Assembly: GCA_002337125.1 (NCBI GenBank) | Contig: DDFJ01000004.1 | Coordinates: forward strand, 124,001-188,000 | Source: Chitinophagaceae bacterium UBA1931 | Lineage (GTDB): Bacteria > Bacteroidota > Bacteroidia > Chitinophagales > Chitinophagaceae | Direction of reading: 5' to 3' | DNA length: 64,000 nt | In this document: positions 7,068 to 15,046 of the stretch, one piece after another | Layout of the letters: every line of letters starts with the position of its first letter | Numbering within the stretch: the stretch's first letter is position 1 | Made by a program: the position numbers and the translations under genes | Notes under the pieces: generated by a model | Seen by the model: the letters and a program-made list of their open reading frames with translations, nothing else | The model's database searches: none | What the model was told of the DNA's origin: nothing

Positions 7068-8324
7068 TTATTCGTGAGTAATGGTCACTTTTCCTGTAAT
7101 AACAGGAGCAGAAGGATTTGAATAGTTGATGAAATACAAACCATCTTTTGCAACTGTTAATGCAATTCCGTTCAACGCAATCACATCGTAAGTTTCAATG
7201 CCAGCAATCGTTCCTGTTTGTGTTACGTTTGAAGCAATGGCTGCATTAAATACTTTCAATCCATCTTTTCCATCACAGATCAGCAATGTATTTCCATCTT
7301 TTGAAAGACCAAGTGGTGAAGTAAGCGTATATGATTTTATAAGCGTTGGTGCAGAAAGATTGCTGATATCAACCACATCAAGCTGGTTGCTGAAACCTCC
7401 ACAAATTGTTCCACCGTGCAAGGTTACGTATGCATAATGATCATCAGCAATAACAGGATCGCAAAGTCTTGCATGTGCAAACAGTCCCTGTTTAACCGGA
7501 TTATCAGGATCAGATGCATTGTAAATAAACATGCCGCTTTGTGAACCAATAAACAGTTTATCCTTGTAAGGGAAAATTGTTTCAATATTTCCCTGGTTCA
7601 TGGTAATGGTTTTTACATACACCGGTTTTGATGCATCTGAAGTGTTGAACACTTTCAGGTCATTCCAACTGATGGTATATAAACGTTCGCCCATTAATCC
7701 AAAGCGTGCCATTGATCCGCCTGTTCCGTTTGTTACCGCACTGCTTGAAGAAGAATAGTTTGAGCTTGTGCTTGCAAACGACATCAGCACATCATTCATT
7801 ACAATCCATTGCTGTTTCTTTTCCATACGGTGTGTAATCACAGTATCAACACGTACCCATTCTGTAATTACCCTGTTGGTATCGGCTACAAAACCTCCTG
7901 CATAAATTCTGTGAGGAAACACTCCTTCAATAAATTGCTTTACCACAATATTCAACGGATCAGAAATATCCATTGTAACAAGATCAGTATAACAATCAGC
8001 ATAGAGATAATTACCACGCACAGCCATATCCTCGCAGCCGGGAATAGTAATGAACGCAACATTCTTTGGTGATGAAGGATTACTGAAGTCGATGATATGA
8101 ATGCCTTTGTTGATTTCGTTGAGATAAGCATAATTACCTTTCACAAATAATTTGCCCGGAGTTGCAACATTAACTGCTGCCGCACTTTTGATATTTGCTT
8201 TAACCTCAGCTTTGGTTTTATATATTGGCCGGAAGAAAGTATATTTTTCCGACACCATGTCTTTTGTACAGCCTGCAAGAACAAGTGTAATTAACGCAGC
8301 GAATAAAGTCAGTTTATTTTTCAT
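7068..8324 (-). CDS. LVIVD-repeat beta-propeller lipoprotein
   Basis: A 418-residue surface or periplasmic lipoprotein: MKNKLTLFAALITLVLAGC has a lipobox at C19. The body repeats an about 40-residue unit of the type GNYAYL...GIHIIDFSNPSSP and DLVTMDISDPLNIV, typical of LVIVD repeats that fold as a beta-propeller. The repeats likely form a binding scaffold; no catalytic residues are evident. It sits 60 bp downstream of the trans-envelope protein gene and 11 bp upstream of a barrel gene, so it probably belongs to the sigma-factor operon. Confidence 0.8.
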   Translation of the reverse strand: MKNKLTLFAALITLVLAGCTKDMVSEKYTFFRPIYKTKAEVKANIKSAAAVNVATPGKLFVKGNYAYLNEINKGIHIIDFSNPSSPKNVAFITIPGCEDMAVRGNYLYADCYTDLVTMDISDPLNIVVKQFIEGVFPHRIYAGGFVADTNRVITEWVRVDTVITHRMEKKQQWIVMNDVLMSFASTSSNYSSSSSAVTNGTGGSMARFGLMGERLYTISWNDLKVFNTSDASKPVYVKTITMNQGNIETIFPYKDKLFIGSQSGMFIYNASDPDNPVKQGLFAHARLCDPVIADDHYAYVTLHGGTICGGFSNQLDVVDISNLSAPTLIKSYTLTSPLGLSKDGNTLLICDGKDGLKVFNAAIASNVTQTGTIAGIETYDVIALNGIALTVAKDGLYFINYSNPSAPVITGKVTITHE

Positions 8325-8384
8325 AAAAGCAGTTTACTAATTGTAACAATGATTAAAGAACTAGCGTTGCATGTACCTGCAACT

Positions 8385-9911
8385 TTATTTACGCAACCTC
8401 CACAGAACTTCGATGCCGGTATAAGAAAGATGCTGGTTAAGTGTGAGCGATTGTTTCCATATACCTGTCATTCCAAACTGGTATTGCAACCCAATCTGTA
8501 ATGGATAATCCTCTTTCTTTATAAAGGAAGATGATAAGCCTAACTTAAAATGAAGTTGTGAATGGTTAAACAGGCTTTTATCGTAATAATAAGCACCTGA
8601 TGATCTTGAATAATAATTTGCATTGGATGCAAACATATAATTGTAAGAAAGACCTGTGTTTAAACTCAGCGGCCTTTTTTGTTGTTTTGATATCCGCAGG
8701 TGATACAAAAGCGGCAGTTCAAAATAGTTGTAATGATTATGAAAGGTTGTACTATCGCCTGCACGCATGTAATTGTTTACGTAGCTGTTGTAATTGCTTA
8801 CATTAAACAGAGTATTGGCATAAACCATGCTGCCTGTTTTCAACGAGGTTGAATAATAAGCATAATTGAAACCAACAGAAAAGGATGAACGTTTTTTTGC
8901 AATTGTTCTTAATTCTATTCCTGCTGAAAAACCTGTGCCCGGTTTAACCGGCGACTGACGGTTATACACCGTTCCGCTACCAGCTGAAGATTGCGAAGCT
9001 GATGAATAAGCATCAGCTGCAAAAGGCGCAAACACCACAGAGGAAAATTCGCTCATATCTGAAACACCTGTACCCAGCCTTGCAAACCATTCCACTTTTT
9101 TCTTAGTGGGCGATGCTGGCTTTTGTGCTGCAGGTTTAACATTGGAAGTTGTTGTGCTGCTGTCTGCAACAATTTTTTCCTGTGGGCTTGTTGCCACTGC
9201 AACATCCGTTGCTTTTACTTCAGGTTGAGGTACAACAGGTGCAGGTTCAGGCTTCACTTCTTCTTTTTTACTGGTAACAACAGGTTCACTTGTTTTTATT
9301 TCTTCCTTCTTATTTGTAACAACTGCATCGTGTTTCACTACTTCTTCCTCTTTTTTAACAGCAGGTTGAAGTGGCGTTGTACTACTTTCTTTTTTTACAA
9401 TGGATTCTTTGTGCTGAACCGTTGGTTTAAACACAACTGCTGCAGGTTGTTTTATTTCAGTCAAAACTGTTTGCTTACCTGCTTTTGTTTTGCTGTTATT
9501 TACCTGCTGAACAGCAACCGGAACTTCCTGTTGCTTTGCATTCTTAACAGTTGGCTTTTCATTTACATTTTTGGCTATACTTTCTTTTTTGTTTGTTTCA
9601 CCCTCAGCAACAACCTGTTCTTTTTTGGTTGAGGTTACAGGTTGAGCAGAAGATGATGCGTCAGTGTTTTGTAAATGATGAACAACGGCCAGGTGTTGTT
9701 GCACAGGTGCTGAAGAAGTTGAATAATATAAAAACCAACTGGCGGTACCCATGCATAATAAACCAACCGGCAACCACCAGAAGAAAAACCTTCTCCTGCG
9801 TTTGCGTTGCCTGATCTGCAGCTCAACCTTCTGCCACACAGCATCAGATGGAGTAAAACTGAGTTCCTCCAGCCGCAGCTCCACCTTCTTTTCAAACTCG
9901 TTATTGTGCAT
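8385..9911 (-). CDS. Predicted dual-membrane-spanning anti-sigma-like protein (IM helix, long linker, OM barrel)
   Basis: A 508-residue protein with three parts. Residues 1-40 are cytoplasmic (FEKKVELRLEELSFTPSDAV, then WQKVELQIRQRKRRRR). About 41-61 is a membrane helix (FFFWWLPVGLLCMGTASWFL). About 62-280 is a low-complexity K/E/V/P/T/Q linker, and from KKVEWFARLGTGVSDMSEF to the end lies a PorT-like outer-membrane barrel. There is no cleavable signal. The start overlaps the ECF sigma gene by 11 bp, implying translational coupling. This matches the Dma (dual membrane-spanning anti-sigma) architecture described in Bacteroides, where the N-terminus holds the sigma factor and the barrel senses the outer membrane. 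ATG 9911 is chosen because the longer frame lies inside the sigma gene. Confidence 0.75.
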   Translation of the reverse strand: MHNNEFEKKVELRLEELSFTPSDAVWQKVELQIRQRKRRRRFFFWWLPVGLLCMGTASWFLYYSTSSAPVQQHLAVVHHLQNTDASSSAQPVTSTKKEQVVAEGETNKKESIAKNVNEKPTVKNAKQQEVPVAVQQVNNSKTKAGKQTVLTEIKQPAAVVFKPTVQHKESIVKKESSTTPLQPAVKKEEEVVKHDAVVTNKKEEIKTSEPVVTSKKEEVKPEPAPVVPQPEVKATDVAVATSPQEKIVADSSTTTSNVKPAAQKPASPTKKKVEWFARLGTGVSDMSEFSSVVFAPFAADAYSSASQSSAGSGTVYNRQSPVKPGTGFSAGIELRTIAKKRSSFSVGFNYAYYSTSLKTGSMVYANTLFNVSNYNSYVNNYMRAGDSTTFHNHYNYFELPLLYHLRISKQQKRPLSLNTGLSYNYMFASNANYYSRSSGAYYYDKSLFNHSQLHFKLGLSSSFIKKEDYPLQIGLQYQFGMTGIWKQSLTLNQHLSYTGIEVLWRLRK

Positions 9912-10464
9912 ACTTACCGGGTTTAGGGTTAACAGATTCTGCCTGCTCAATCCAGTCAACCAGCAACGATCTTGCACGCAGGTATTGCGAACGGGAAGTG
10001 GCATCTCTTATTCCAAGCATTTGTCCAATCTCAACGTGTGTGTAACCTTCCACTGCATGCAGGTTAAAAATGGTTTGATAACCTGTTGGCAACTGCCTGA
10101 TGAGTGAAGCCAGTTCCTTTGCTGATAGTTTTACTTCAGGATCATCATCAGTAACAGGATGCATTCCCTCATCATGAAAAACAAGATCGGATTGATATTT
10201 ACGGGATCGTTTTAAGTAATTGAGTGCAGTGTTCACCACAATTTTCCTGATCCATGCTCCAAGCGGACCTTCATCTTTATACTGTTTCAGGTTGATGAAC
10301 ACTTTTACAAACGATTCCTGTAACACATCTTCCGCATCATCCATCGATTTGGTATACCTGTAACATACGCCAAGCATTGTACCGGCAAAAGTGTCGTACA
10401 ATTCTTTTTGTGCTGCAGGTTTTCCCTTGAGGCAGTCTTTAATCAGTTGATGATGATTTGTCAT
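9901..10464 (-). CDS. ECF-type RNA polymerase sigma factor
   Basis: A 187-residue sigma-70 family protein. Region 2 is visible as LYDTFAGTMLGVCYRYTKSM then DDAEDVLQESFVKVF and AWIRKIVVNTALNYLKR. Region 4 is ELASLIRQLPTGYQTIFNLH followed by VEGYTHVEIGQMLGI with the helix-turn-helix. No anti-sigma of classical RseA type is adjacent; the overlapping downstream gene encodes the trans-envelope protein. The operon probably controls envelope functions. A paralogous pair lies at 26311-28331. A weak -7-like TTaaTTTG occurs in the 72-bp upstream spacer. Confidence 0.9.
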   Translation of the reverse strand: MTNHHQLIKDCLKGKPAAQKELYDTFAGTMLGVCYRYTKSMDDAEDVLQESFVKVFINLKQYKDEGPLGAWIRKIVVNTALNYLKRSRKYQSDLVFHDEGMHPVTDDDPEVKLSAKELASLIRQLPTGYQTIFNLHAVEGYTHVEIGQMLGIRDATSRSQYLRARSLLVDWIEQAESVNPKPGKYAQ

Positions 10465-10536
10465 TCAGTTTGTCATTGGGTTGACAACTGCACAAATTAA
10501 ACCGTTGCTTTCAAACGAAAAATTATTGGAGATTTT

Positions 10537-11082
10537 TTATGTATTCTGCGGTTGCTGCTTTTCCGTGAGTTCTTTTAAATTCTGTAATCCCTGTTCAAAG
10601 GAAGGACCAATGATTTTATCGAGGAAAATACCATAAAACCTTTCCCATGGATACCATTTGAGTTTATATTCCATAAACCATTGCACTTCTGTTTGCCCTG
10701 CACTTACGGGGCGAAGACGGAAACCTCCTTCAGCATCATTCATATCTTTCATGTGGTATGATACTGTTACAAGATTTGGCTGAATGGCTTTGATGGTGAT
10801 GATACCATCGCTTTTATAATTCAGACTTTTCCATTTGAAAAAAGAACCGGGCTGATCAGGTTCAGGCGAAACCTGCACCAATGAACCACTATCGGCCTTA
10901 ATCCAGGGAAACCAATGTCCCCATGTTTGTACATTACCCACTATTCGCTGCAGTTTGGCAGTATCTGCATCAATGACAATTCCCCTTGAAATTTTTACAG
11001 AAGAAGGTATAAACAGCCCTATGATTGTAAGCACAGCAAACAATCCAACAAGCACAAACAGGAACATTTTTATTAAACGCAT
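10537..11082 (-). CDS. Membrane-anchored SRPBCC (START-like) family protein
   Basis: A 181-residue protein with one N-terminal membrane helix (MFLFVLVGLFAVLTIIGLFI), followed by a domain with the polyketide-cyclase/SRPBCC pattern: ISRGIVIDADTAKLQRIVGN, WGHWFPWI, LVTVSYHMKDMNDAEGGFRL, VQWFMEYKL. Such domains form a deep hydrophobic pocket for lipids or other small ligands. It stands alone between the sigma gene and an ABC permease, with 80 bp of AT-rich spacer upstream. Ligand unknown. Confidence 0.75.
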   Translation of the reverse strand: MRLIKMFLFVLVGLFAVLTIIGLFIPSSVKISRGIVIDADTAKLQRIVGNVQTWGHWFPWIKADSGSLVQVSPEPDQPGSFFKWKSLNYKSDGIITIKAIQPNLVTVSYHMKDMNDAEGGFRLRPVSAGQTEVQWFMEYKLKWYPWERFYGIFLDKIIGPSFEQGLQNLKELTEKQQPQNT

Positions 11083-11162
11083 GGAGGAATCAATTTATAG
11101 TTTATCGTTTTTCGTTTAAGGTTAGTGTTTTGATTTTTGCCTTTTGATTTTTTACTTCTTAC

Positions 11163-12269
11163 TTACTCCCACTTAAATACTTTTATTGCCACAGCATACA
11201 CCACAACAGTCCAAACAGCAAGTATTCCCAGTTGCTTACCACAATCTATCAAATGGTTTCCTTCAAACGCAATGCTGCGCATGGCATCGTTTAAATGTGT
11301 CAACGGTAAAATATTGCAGAAAGGCTGCAGCCATTTAGGAAATGTATCAACAGGAAAGAAAGTTCCTGCCAATAAAAACTGCGGCAATGTAATCATGTTG
11401 GCCAATGGCGGAATGGTGCTTTCTGTTTTTGCAATTCCACTAACAATAAATCCCATTCCCATAAACACGATTAAGCCTACAAGACTTAATACCATCAGTT
11501 CAATGAATGTAAGAAACCCATGTACCAGTGTAAACTTAAATGCAAAATGCCCTACAAGAATAATCACCACAGCTGTAATGAGTGAAAACAGAACACGACT
11601 GATTCCTTCGCCAAACAAAATATAGCTACGCTTGATGGGTGTTGCAAAAAAACGTTTCAGTACAAGTGCCTGGCGTAAATTAAAGAAGAGAAATGCCACA
11701 CCAAATACAGCTGCACTTAACAATGAAAAACCTAACTGTCCGGGAAGGATAAAATCAATCATCCTGTAAATACGTCCGGGCATAGGTGCTGGCAGATCAA
11801 TACTTGCATAAGTTGGTGCATCGGGCACTTTCTGCCGGTCGATATTGACAATAATATCTTTCAATGATGCTTGTAAAATAGCCAGCTTATCAACGCTTGC
11901 AGTTGAAGTTTGAATACTGATTTTATAAGCAGGCAGATGACCTGAGTTAGTAGGCTGTATATCAAGAATAGCCGTTACCCTTCCCTTCAGTAAATCATTC
12001 TTTAATTCTTCCTGGCTTTTATCTGCAACCTTGATGGTTTTATATTTCGTAAGCAGCTGATACACGGCATTGTTGGCAGAAGTATCAGTTGTTGCTGAAA
12101 ATCCAACACGAACGGTGGGACTACTGCCGCCAATAAATCCAAATACGAGAATAAACACCAACGGAAATCCAAAACTGAAAACGACTGTACTTGGGTTTCT
12201 GAAGATTGCCTTTAAACTTGCCCTTGAAATAGCCAGCATTGCTTTCCACTGACTGTATGGTTGATTCAT
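11163..12269 (-). CDS. ABC-2 type transporter permease
   Basis: A 368-residue inner-membrane protein: N-terminal helix after FRNPSTVVFSFGFPLVFILV, a periplasmic domain of about 150 residues, then five or six helices including LGFSLLSAAVFGVAFLFFNL and QFLLAGTFFPVDTFPKWLQ, with the C-terminal NILPLTHLNDAMRSIAFEGN segment characteristic of ABC-2 exporters. No ATPase gene is adjacent, so its partner must be elsewhere. The start at 12269 lies 5 nt after a perfect TAgaTTTG box, so the transcript is predicted to be leaderless. Substrate unknown (drug, lipid or polysaccharide are all possible). Confidence 0.85.
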   Translation of the reverse strand: MNQPYSQWKAMLAISRASLKAIFRNPSTVVFSFGFPLVFILVFGFIGGSSPTVRVGFSATTDTSANNAVYQLLTKYKTIKVADKSQEELKNDLLKGRVTAILDIQPTNSGHLPAYKISIQTSTASVDKLAILQASLKDIIVNIDRQKVPDAPTYASIDLPAPMPGRIYRMIDFILPGQLGFSLLSAAVFGVAFLFFNLRQALVLKRFFATPIKRSYILFGEGISRVLFSLITAVVIILVGHFAFKFTLVHGFLTFIELMVLSLVGLIVFMGMGFIVSGIAKTESTIPPLANMITLPQFLLAGTFFPVDTFPKWLQPFCNILPLTHLNDAMRSIAFEGNHLIDCGKQLGILAVWTVVVYAVAIKVFKWE

Positions 12270-12273
12270 CCGG

Positions 12274-12281
12274 CAAATCTA
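12274..12281 (-). promoter_or_regulatory. -7 box TAgaTTTG of ABC permease gene
   Basis: Perfect TAnnTTTG on the minus strand. The ATG (12269) begins exactly 5 nt after the G, the expected transcription start, implying a leaderless mRNA. It lies back to back with the folK promoter. Confidence 0.6.
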
Positions 12282-12293
12282 TTTGATTACGGG

Positions 12294-12325
12294 TTGTCCG
12301 AAAAAACTTTTTACACCTACTTTTA
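12294..12325 (+). promoter_or_regulatory. folK promoter: -33 TTG, 21-nt spacer, -7 TActTTTA
   Basis: TTG at 12294-12296 and TActTTTA at 12318-12325 match the Bacteroidota -33/-7 layout (one mismatch in the -7). ATG 12330 is 5 nt after the box, so a leaderless transcript is predicted. This decides the folK start over an in-frame ATG at 12261. Confidence 0.55.
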
Positions 12326-12329
12326 CAGC

Positions 12330-12815
12330 ATGTCGTTGCACAAAGCATTTATTCTACTCGGAAGTAACCAGGGCCAGCGCAAAGAATTCCTGCAAAAAGC
12401 AAGGCTGCAGATTGATGAGCAATGTGGTTCCATCAGCAGCGAATCATCTCTTTACGAAACAGCAGCATGGGGCAATACCCGGCAGGAGGCTTTCCTGAAC
12501 CAGGTGCTTGTGATCAGTACAACTCTCCGTCCGGATGAACTGATGTCAACTCTTTTAGAGATTGAAGCTGCATTGGGAAGGGTAAGAACAGAGAAATACG
12601 GACCAAGAACCATTGACCTGGATATTTTATTTTATGATGACCTGGTTTATCATTCATCCATCGTAACACTTCCCCACCCTGCTATTCAGGACAGGCGTTT
12701 TGTGTTGATTCCATTGCAGGAAATAAGCCCTGATAAAGTTCATCCCGTTTACCGGAAAACAATCACAACGCTTTTGAACGAATGTGCCGATCAGCTGGAA
12801 GTAAAAAAAATATAA
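12330..12815 (+). CDS. folK: 2-amino-4-hydroxy-6-hydroxymethyldihydropteridine diphosphokinase
   Basis: Transfers pyrophosphate from ATP to hydroxymethyl-dihydropterin in folate synthesis; cytoplasmic. The 161-residue protein has the family signature at both ends: AFILLGSNQGQRKEFLQKA near the start and the metal/ATP-binding GPRTIDLDILFYDDLVYHSS, followed by LPHPAIQDRRFVLIPLQEI. It starts at MSLHKAF, supported by the promoter position and by the family's usual N-terminus. It is divergent from the ABC permease and followed 127 bp later by a deoxynucleoside kinase. Confidence 0.95.
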   Translation: MSLHKAFILLGSNQGQRKEFLQKARLQIDEQCGSISSESSLYETAAWGNTRQEAFLNQVLVISTTLRPDELMSTLLEIEAALGRVRTEKYGPRTIDLDILFYDDLVYHSSIVTLPHPAIQDRRFVLIPLQEISPDKVHPVYRKTITTLLNECADQLEVKKI

Positions 12816-12867
12816 ACTTACTTTTCCACAAACTGTACAAATTGATTTTTGTATTTCACAGCTTGCT

Positions 12868-12875
12868 TTAATTTG
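12868..12875 (+). promoter_or_regulatory. Possible -7 box TTaaTTTG of deoxynucleoside kinase gene
   Basis: One mismatch to TAnnTTTG. It would give a leader of about 63 nt that contains the ATTCACC-type heptamers at 12895-12940. Confidence 0.3.
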
Positions 12876-12894
12876 CCGCCTGAATTTGATCATG

Positions 12895-12940
12895 TGATAG
12901 GTGATTTATTCATTCACTGTTCACCACCGACTATTCACAC
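12895..12940 (+). repeat. TTCACTG/TTCACCA heptamer repeats
   Basis: TGATTTATTCATTCACTGTT then CACCACCGACTATTCACAC: degenerate heptamers ending two bases before the kinase ATG. Confidence 0.45.
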
Positions 12941-12942
12941 TA

Positions 12943-13575
12943 ATGAATTATCATTTTATTACGATAGAGGGAAATATTGGCGCTGGGAAAACTACACTGG
13001 CACACTTGCTGAGCAAGCATTATAATGCAAGATTGATATTGGAGGAATTTGCCGACAATCCTTTTCTGCCCAAGTTTTATGAAAACCCGCAGCAGTTTGC
13101 TTTTCCGCTGGAATTGTTTTTTATGGCTGAGCGCTACAAACAGCTGAAGGAATTACTGCATACACAGGATTTATTCAATTCGCTCACCATTTCGGATTAC
13201 CTGTTTACCAAATGCCTGCTGTTTGCAAAAGTGAATCTGCCTGTTGATGAATTCCGTTTGTATCAGAACCTGTTTGATATTATTCACCAGCAGCTCATTC
13301 AACCCGATCTGCTCATTTACCTGCACTCGCCGGTAAGTAAACTTCAGCAGAATATCCGCAAACGCAACCGCAGTTACGAACAGAATATACCGGATGATTA
13401 CCTGATGAACCTGCAGGAAACTTATACACAGTACATCAAACAACACAACATCAAAACATTGTTTGTTGATACCAGCAATGCCGATTTCCTGGGCAATGAA
13501 AAACATATACAAGCTATTCTTGAAGCATTGGAAAAAGAATACGAACCCGGACAGCATTATCTTACGCTGCCATAG
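12943..13575 (+). CDS. Deoxynucleoside kinase (deoxyadenosine/deoxyguanosine type)
   Basis: A 210-residue salvage kinase that phosphorylates deoxynucleosides with ATP. Visible: P-loop IEGNIGAGKTTLAHLL, LILEEFADNPFLPKFYENP, ERYKQLKEL, SDYLFTKCLLFAK (the DRS-like lid region), LLIYLHSP and a basic lid KRNRSYEQNIPDDYL. This is the layout of the bacterial dAK/dGK group. Start at MNYHFITIEGNIG (12943); the frame is open to 12901, but that part is repeat sequence. Next to folK, suggesting a housekeeping nucleotide/cofactor neighbourhood. Confidence 0.9.
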   Translation: MNYHFITIEGNIGAGKTTLAHLLSKHYNARLILEEFADNPFLPKFYENPQQFAFPLELFFMAERYKQLKELLHTQDLFNSLTISDYLFTKCLLFAKVNLPVDEFRLYQNLFDIIHQQLIQPDLLIYLHSPVSKLQQNIRKRNRSYEQNIPDDYLMNLQETYTQYIKQHNIKTLFVDTSNADFLGNEKHIQAILEALEKEYEPGQHYLTLP

Positions 13576-13647
13576 ATGTAAATCGTGAATTGGCAAACGG
13601 CAGTCGTGAATGGTGAATAAGGAACATCCTGGATCTACCAATACTTC

Positions 13648-13700
13648 CACTTATCACTTATCACTTATTACTTACTACTAACAACTTCCTACTTCCTACC
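13648..13700 (+). repeat. CACTTAT/ACTTACT heptamer array
   Basis: Seven or more degenerate 7-nt units (CACTTATCACTTATCACTTA, then TTACTTACTACTAACAACTT and CCTACTTCCTACC) run directly into the -7 box of the MFS gene. Complementary GTGAATGG words occur just after the preceding stop codon (13605-13620). Confidence 0.6.
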
Positions 13701-13704
13701 TTTG
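13697..13704 (+). promoter_or_regulatory. -7 box TAccTTTG of MFS gene
   Basis: Perfect match to TAnnTTTG. The GTG start codon begins 5 nt after the final G, so the mRNA is predicted to be leaderless with a GTG start. The last heptamer unit overlaps the box. Confidence 0.6.
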
Positions 13705-13708
13705 CCCT

Positions 13709-14950
13709 GTGTCAAATCAGAATACGAGCAATCCGTTTGTTTCCATACAGGTAACAGAATTCAGAAATTATTTTATAGCCAGGTTTTTATTCATCATGGG
13801 TTTACGCATGATGGGAACCCTTGTTGGCTGGTGGATGTATGAATTAACCAATGATCCGCTGGCACTTGGTTTAATTGGTTTAGCCGAAGTAATCCCTGCG
13901 GTTTCAATGGCATTGTATGCAGGGCATGTGGTTGATCTGAGTGACAGGAGAAATCTCATTCTCCGTTCGGTTGTAGCGTATGGAAGCTGTGTGATATTGC
14001 TGCTGCTTATTTCATCAACATTTTTCATCCACCAGTTTGGCAAAACAAGTGTGGTTGCACTGGTGTATGTCATCATTTTCTGTACAGGTGTAATCCGTGC
14101 TTTCAGCGGACCATCATTTGGTGCCATCATTTCACAACTTGTTCCAAAAGAAATTTTGCCAAACGCTGTTACATGGAGCCAGGGCAGCTGGCTTTCGGCA
14201 TCTGTAACCGGTCATGCACTGGGCGGATTTTTAATTGCCCTGCTTGGAGTTACAGGTACGCTCAGCATTATTATTTCATTCATTATTCTTTCGTTTTTCA
14301 TTTTCAAAACAATTGATCATAAACCGGCTCCACCACAGGCAGAGAAAAAAACATGGGAAAGTGTGAAAGAAGGTTTGCGTTTTGTGTTTAAAACAAAAGA
14401 AGTATTGGGAGCACTCACACTAGACCTGTTTGCTGTTTTATTTGGCGGAACAGTAGCATTGGTTCCTGTTTTTGCAAAAGACATTTTGCATGTGGGATCG
14501 ATTGGTTATGGCTGGCTCAATGCTGCAACTGATTTTGGCGCTATTCTTATTATCATTCTTGTTACTGTATTTCCGTTGCAGAGAAGGCAAGGAAAACTGT
14601 TATTGTTTGTTGTTGCCGGATTTGGTTTAACCATTATTTTGTTTGGACTTTCCAAATGGTTCTGGCTTTCATTTATTGCACTGTTTGCCGGTGGCATGTT
14701 AGATGGAATAAGTATGGTTGTTCGTGGTACCATCCTGCAGTTAAAAACACCTGATGATTTAAGAGGAAGAGTGATGAGCGTAAACAGTATGTTTATCAAC
14801 AGCAGTAATGAACTCGGCATGTTTGAAAGTGGTGTGGCAGCAAGGCTGCTGGGAGTTGTTCCATCCGTCATTTTTGGTGGATGTGTAACTGTTGCCGTTG
14901 CCATTACAACATGGTTTAAAGCACCAAAGCTGAAAGAGCTGGAATATTAA
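13709..14950 (+). CDS. MFS transporter (MFS_3 / enterobactin-exporter-like)
   Basis: A 413-residue inner-membrane protein with about 12 helices. Family marks include FRNYFIARFLFIMGLRMMGT, a loop-2 motif HVVDLSDRRN, VIRAFSGPSFGAIISQLVPK and KTPDDLRGRVMSVNSMF, all typical of the MFS_3 group of efflux carriers. The translation starts with GTG at 13709 (MSNQNTSNPFVSIQ); the next in-frame ATG would cost the first helix. The promoter position makes it leaderless. Substrate unknown. Confidence 0.88.
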   Translation: MSNQNTSNPFVSIQVTEFRNYFIARFLFIMGLRMMGTLVGWWMYELTNDPLALGLIGLAEVIPAVSMALYAGHVVDLSDRRNLILRSVVAYGSCVILLLLISSTFFIHQFGKTSVVALVYVIIFCTGVIRAFSGPSFGAIISQLVPKEILPNAVTWSQGSWLSASVTGHALGGFLIALLGVTGTLSIIISFIILSFFIFKTIDHKPAPPQAEKKTWESVKEGLRFVFKTKEVLGALTLDLFAVLFGGTVALVPVFAKDILHVGSIGYGWLNAATDFGAILIIILVTVFPLQRRQGKLLLFVVAGFGLTIILFGLSKWFWLSFIALFAGGMLDGISMVVRGTILQLKTPDDLRGRVMSVNSMFINSSNELGMFESGVAARLLGVVPSVIFGGCVTVAVAITTWFKAPKLKELEY

Positions 14951-15046
14951 ACAAACTTCATTTTACTGTCATTCATATTGTACAGTTTTTGACTTTTCAT
15001 TTTTTACTTTTAACTTGATTGTTTGAAACAATAAATTAAAATAAGA

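Noticed and set aside
9123..9632. Plus-strand frame rich in Cys, Phe and Asn
   Set aside because: It is the antisense of the low-complexity linker of the trans-envelope protein; the odd composition is an artefact of Lys/Glu/Thr codons read backwards.
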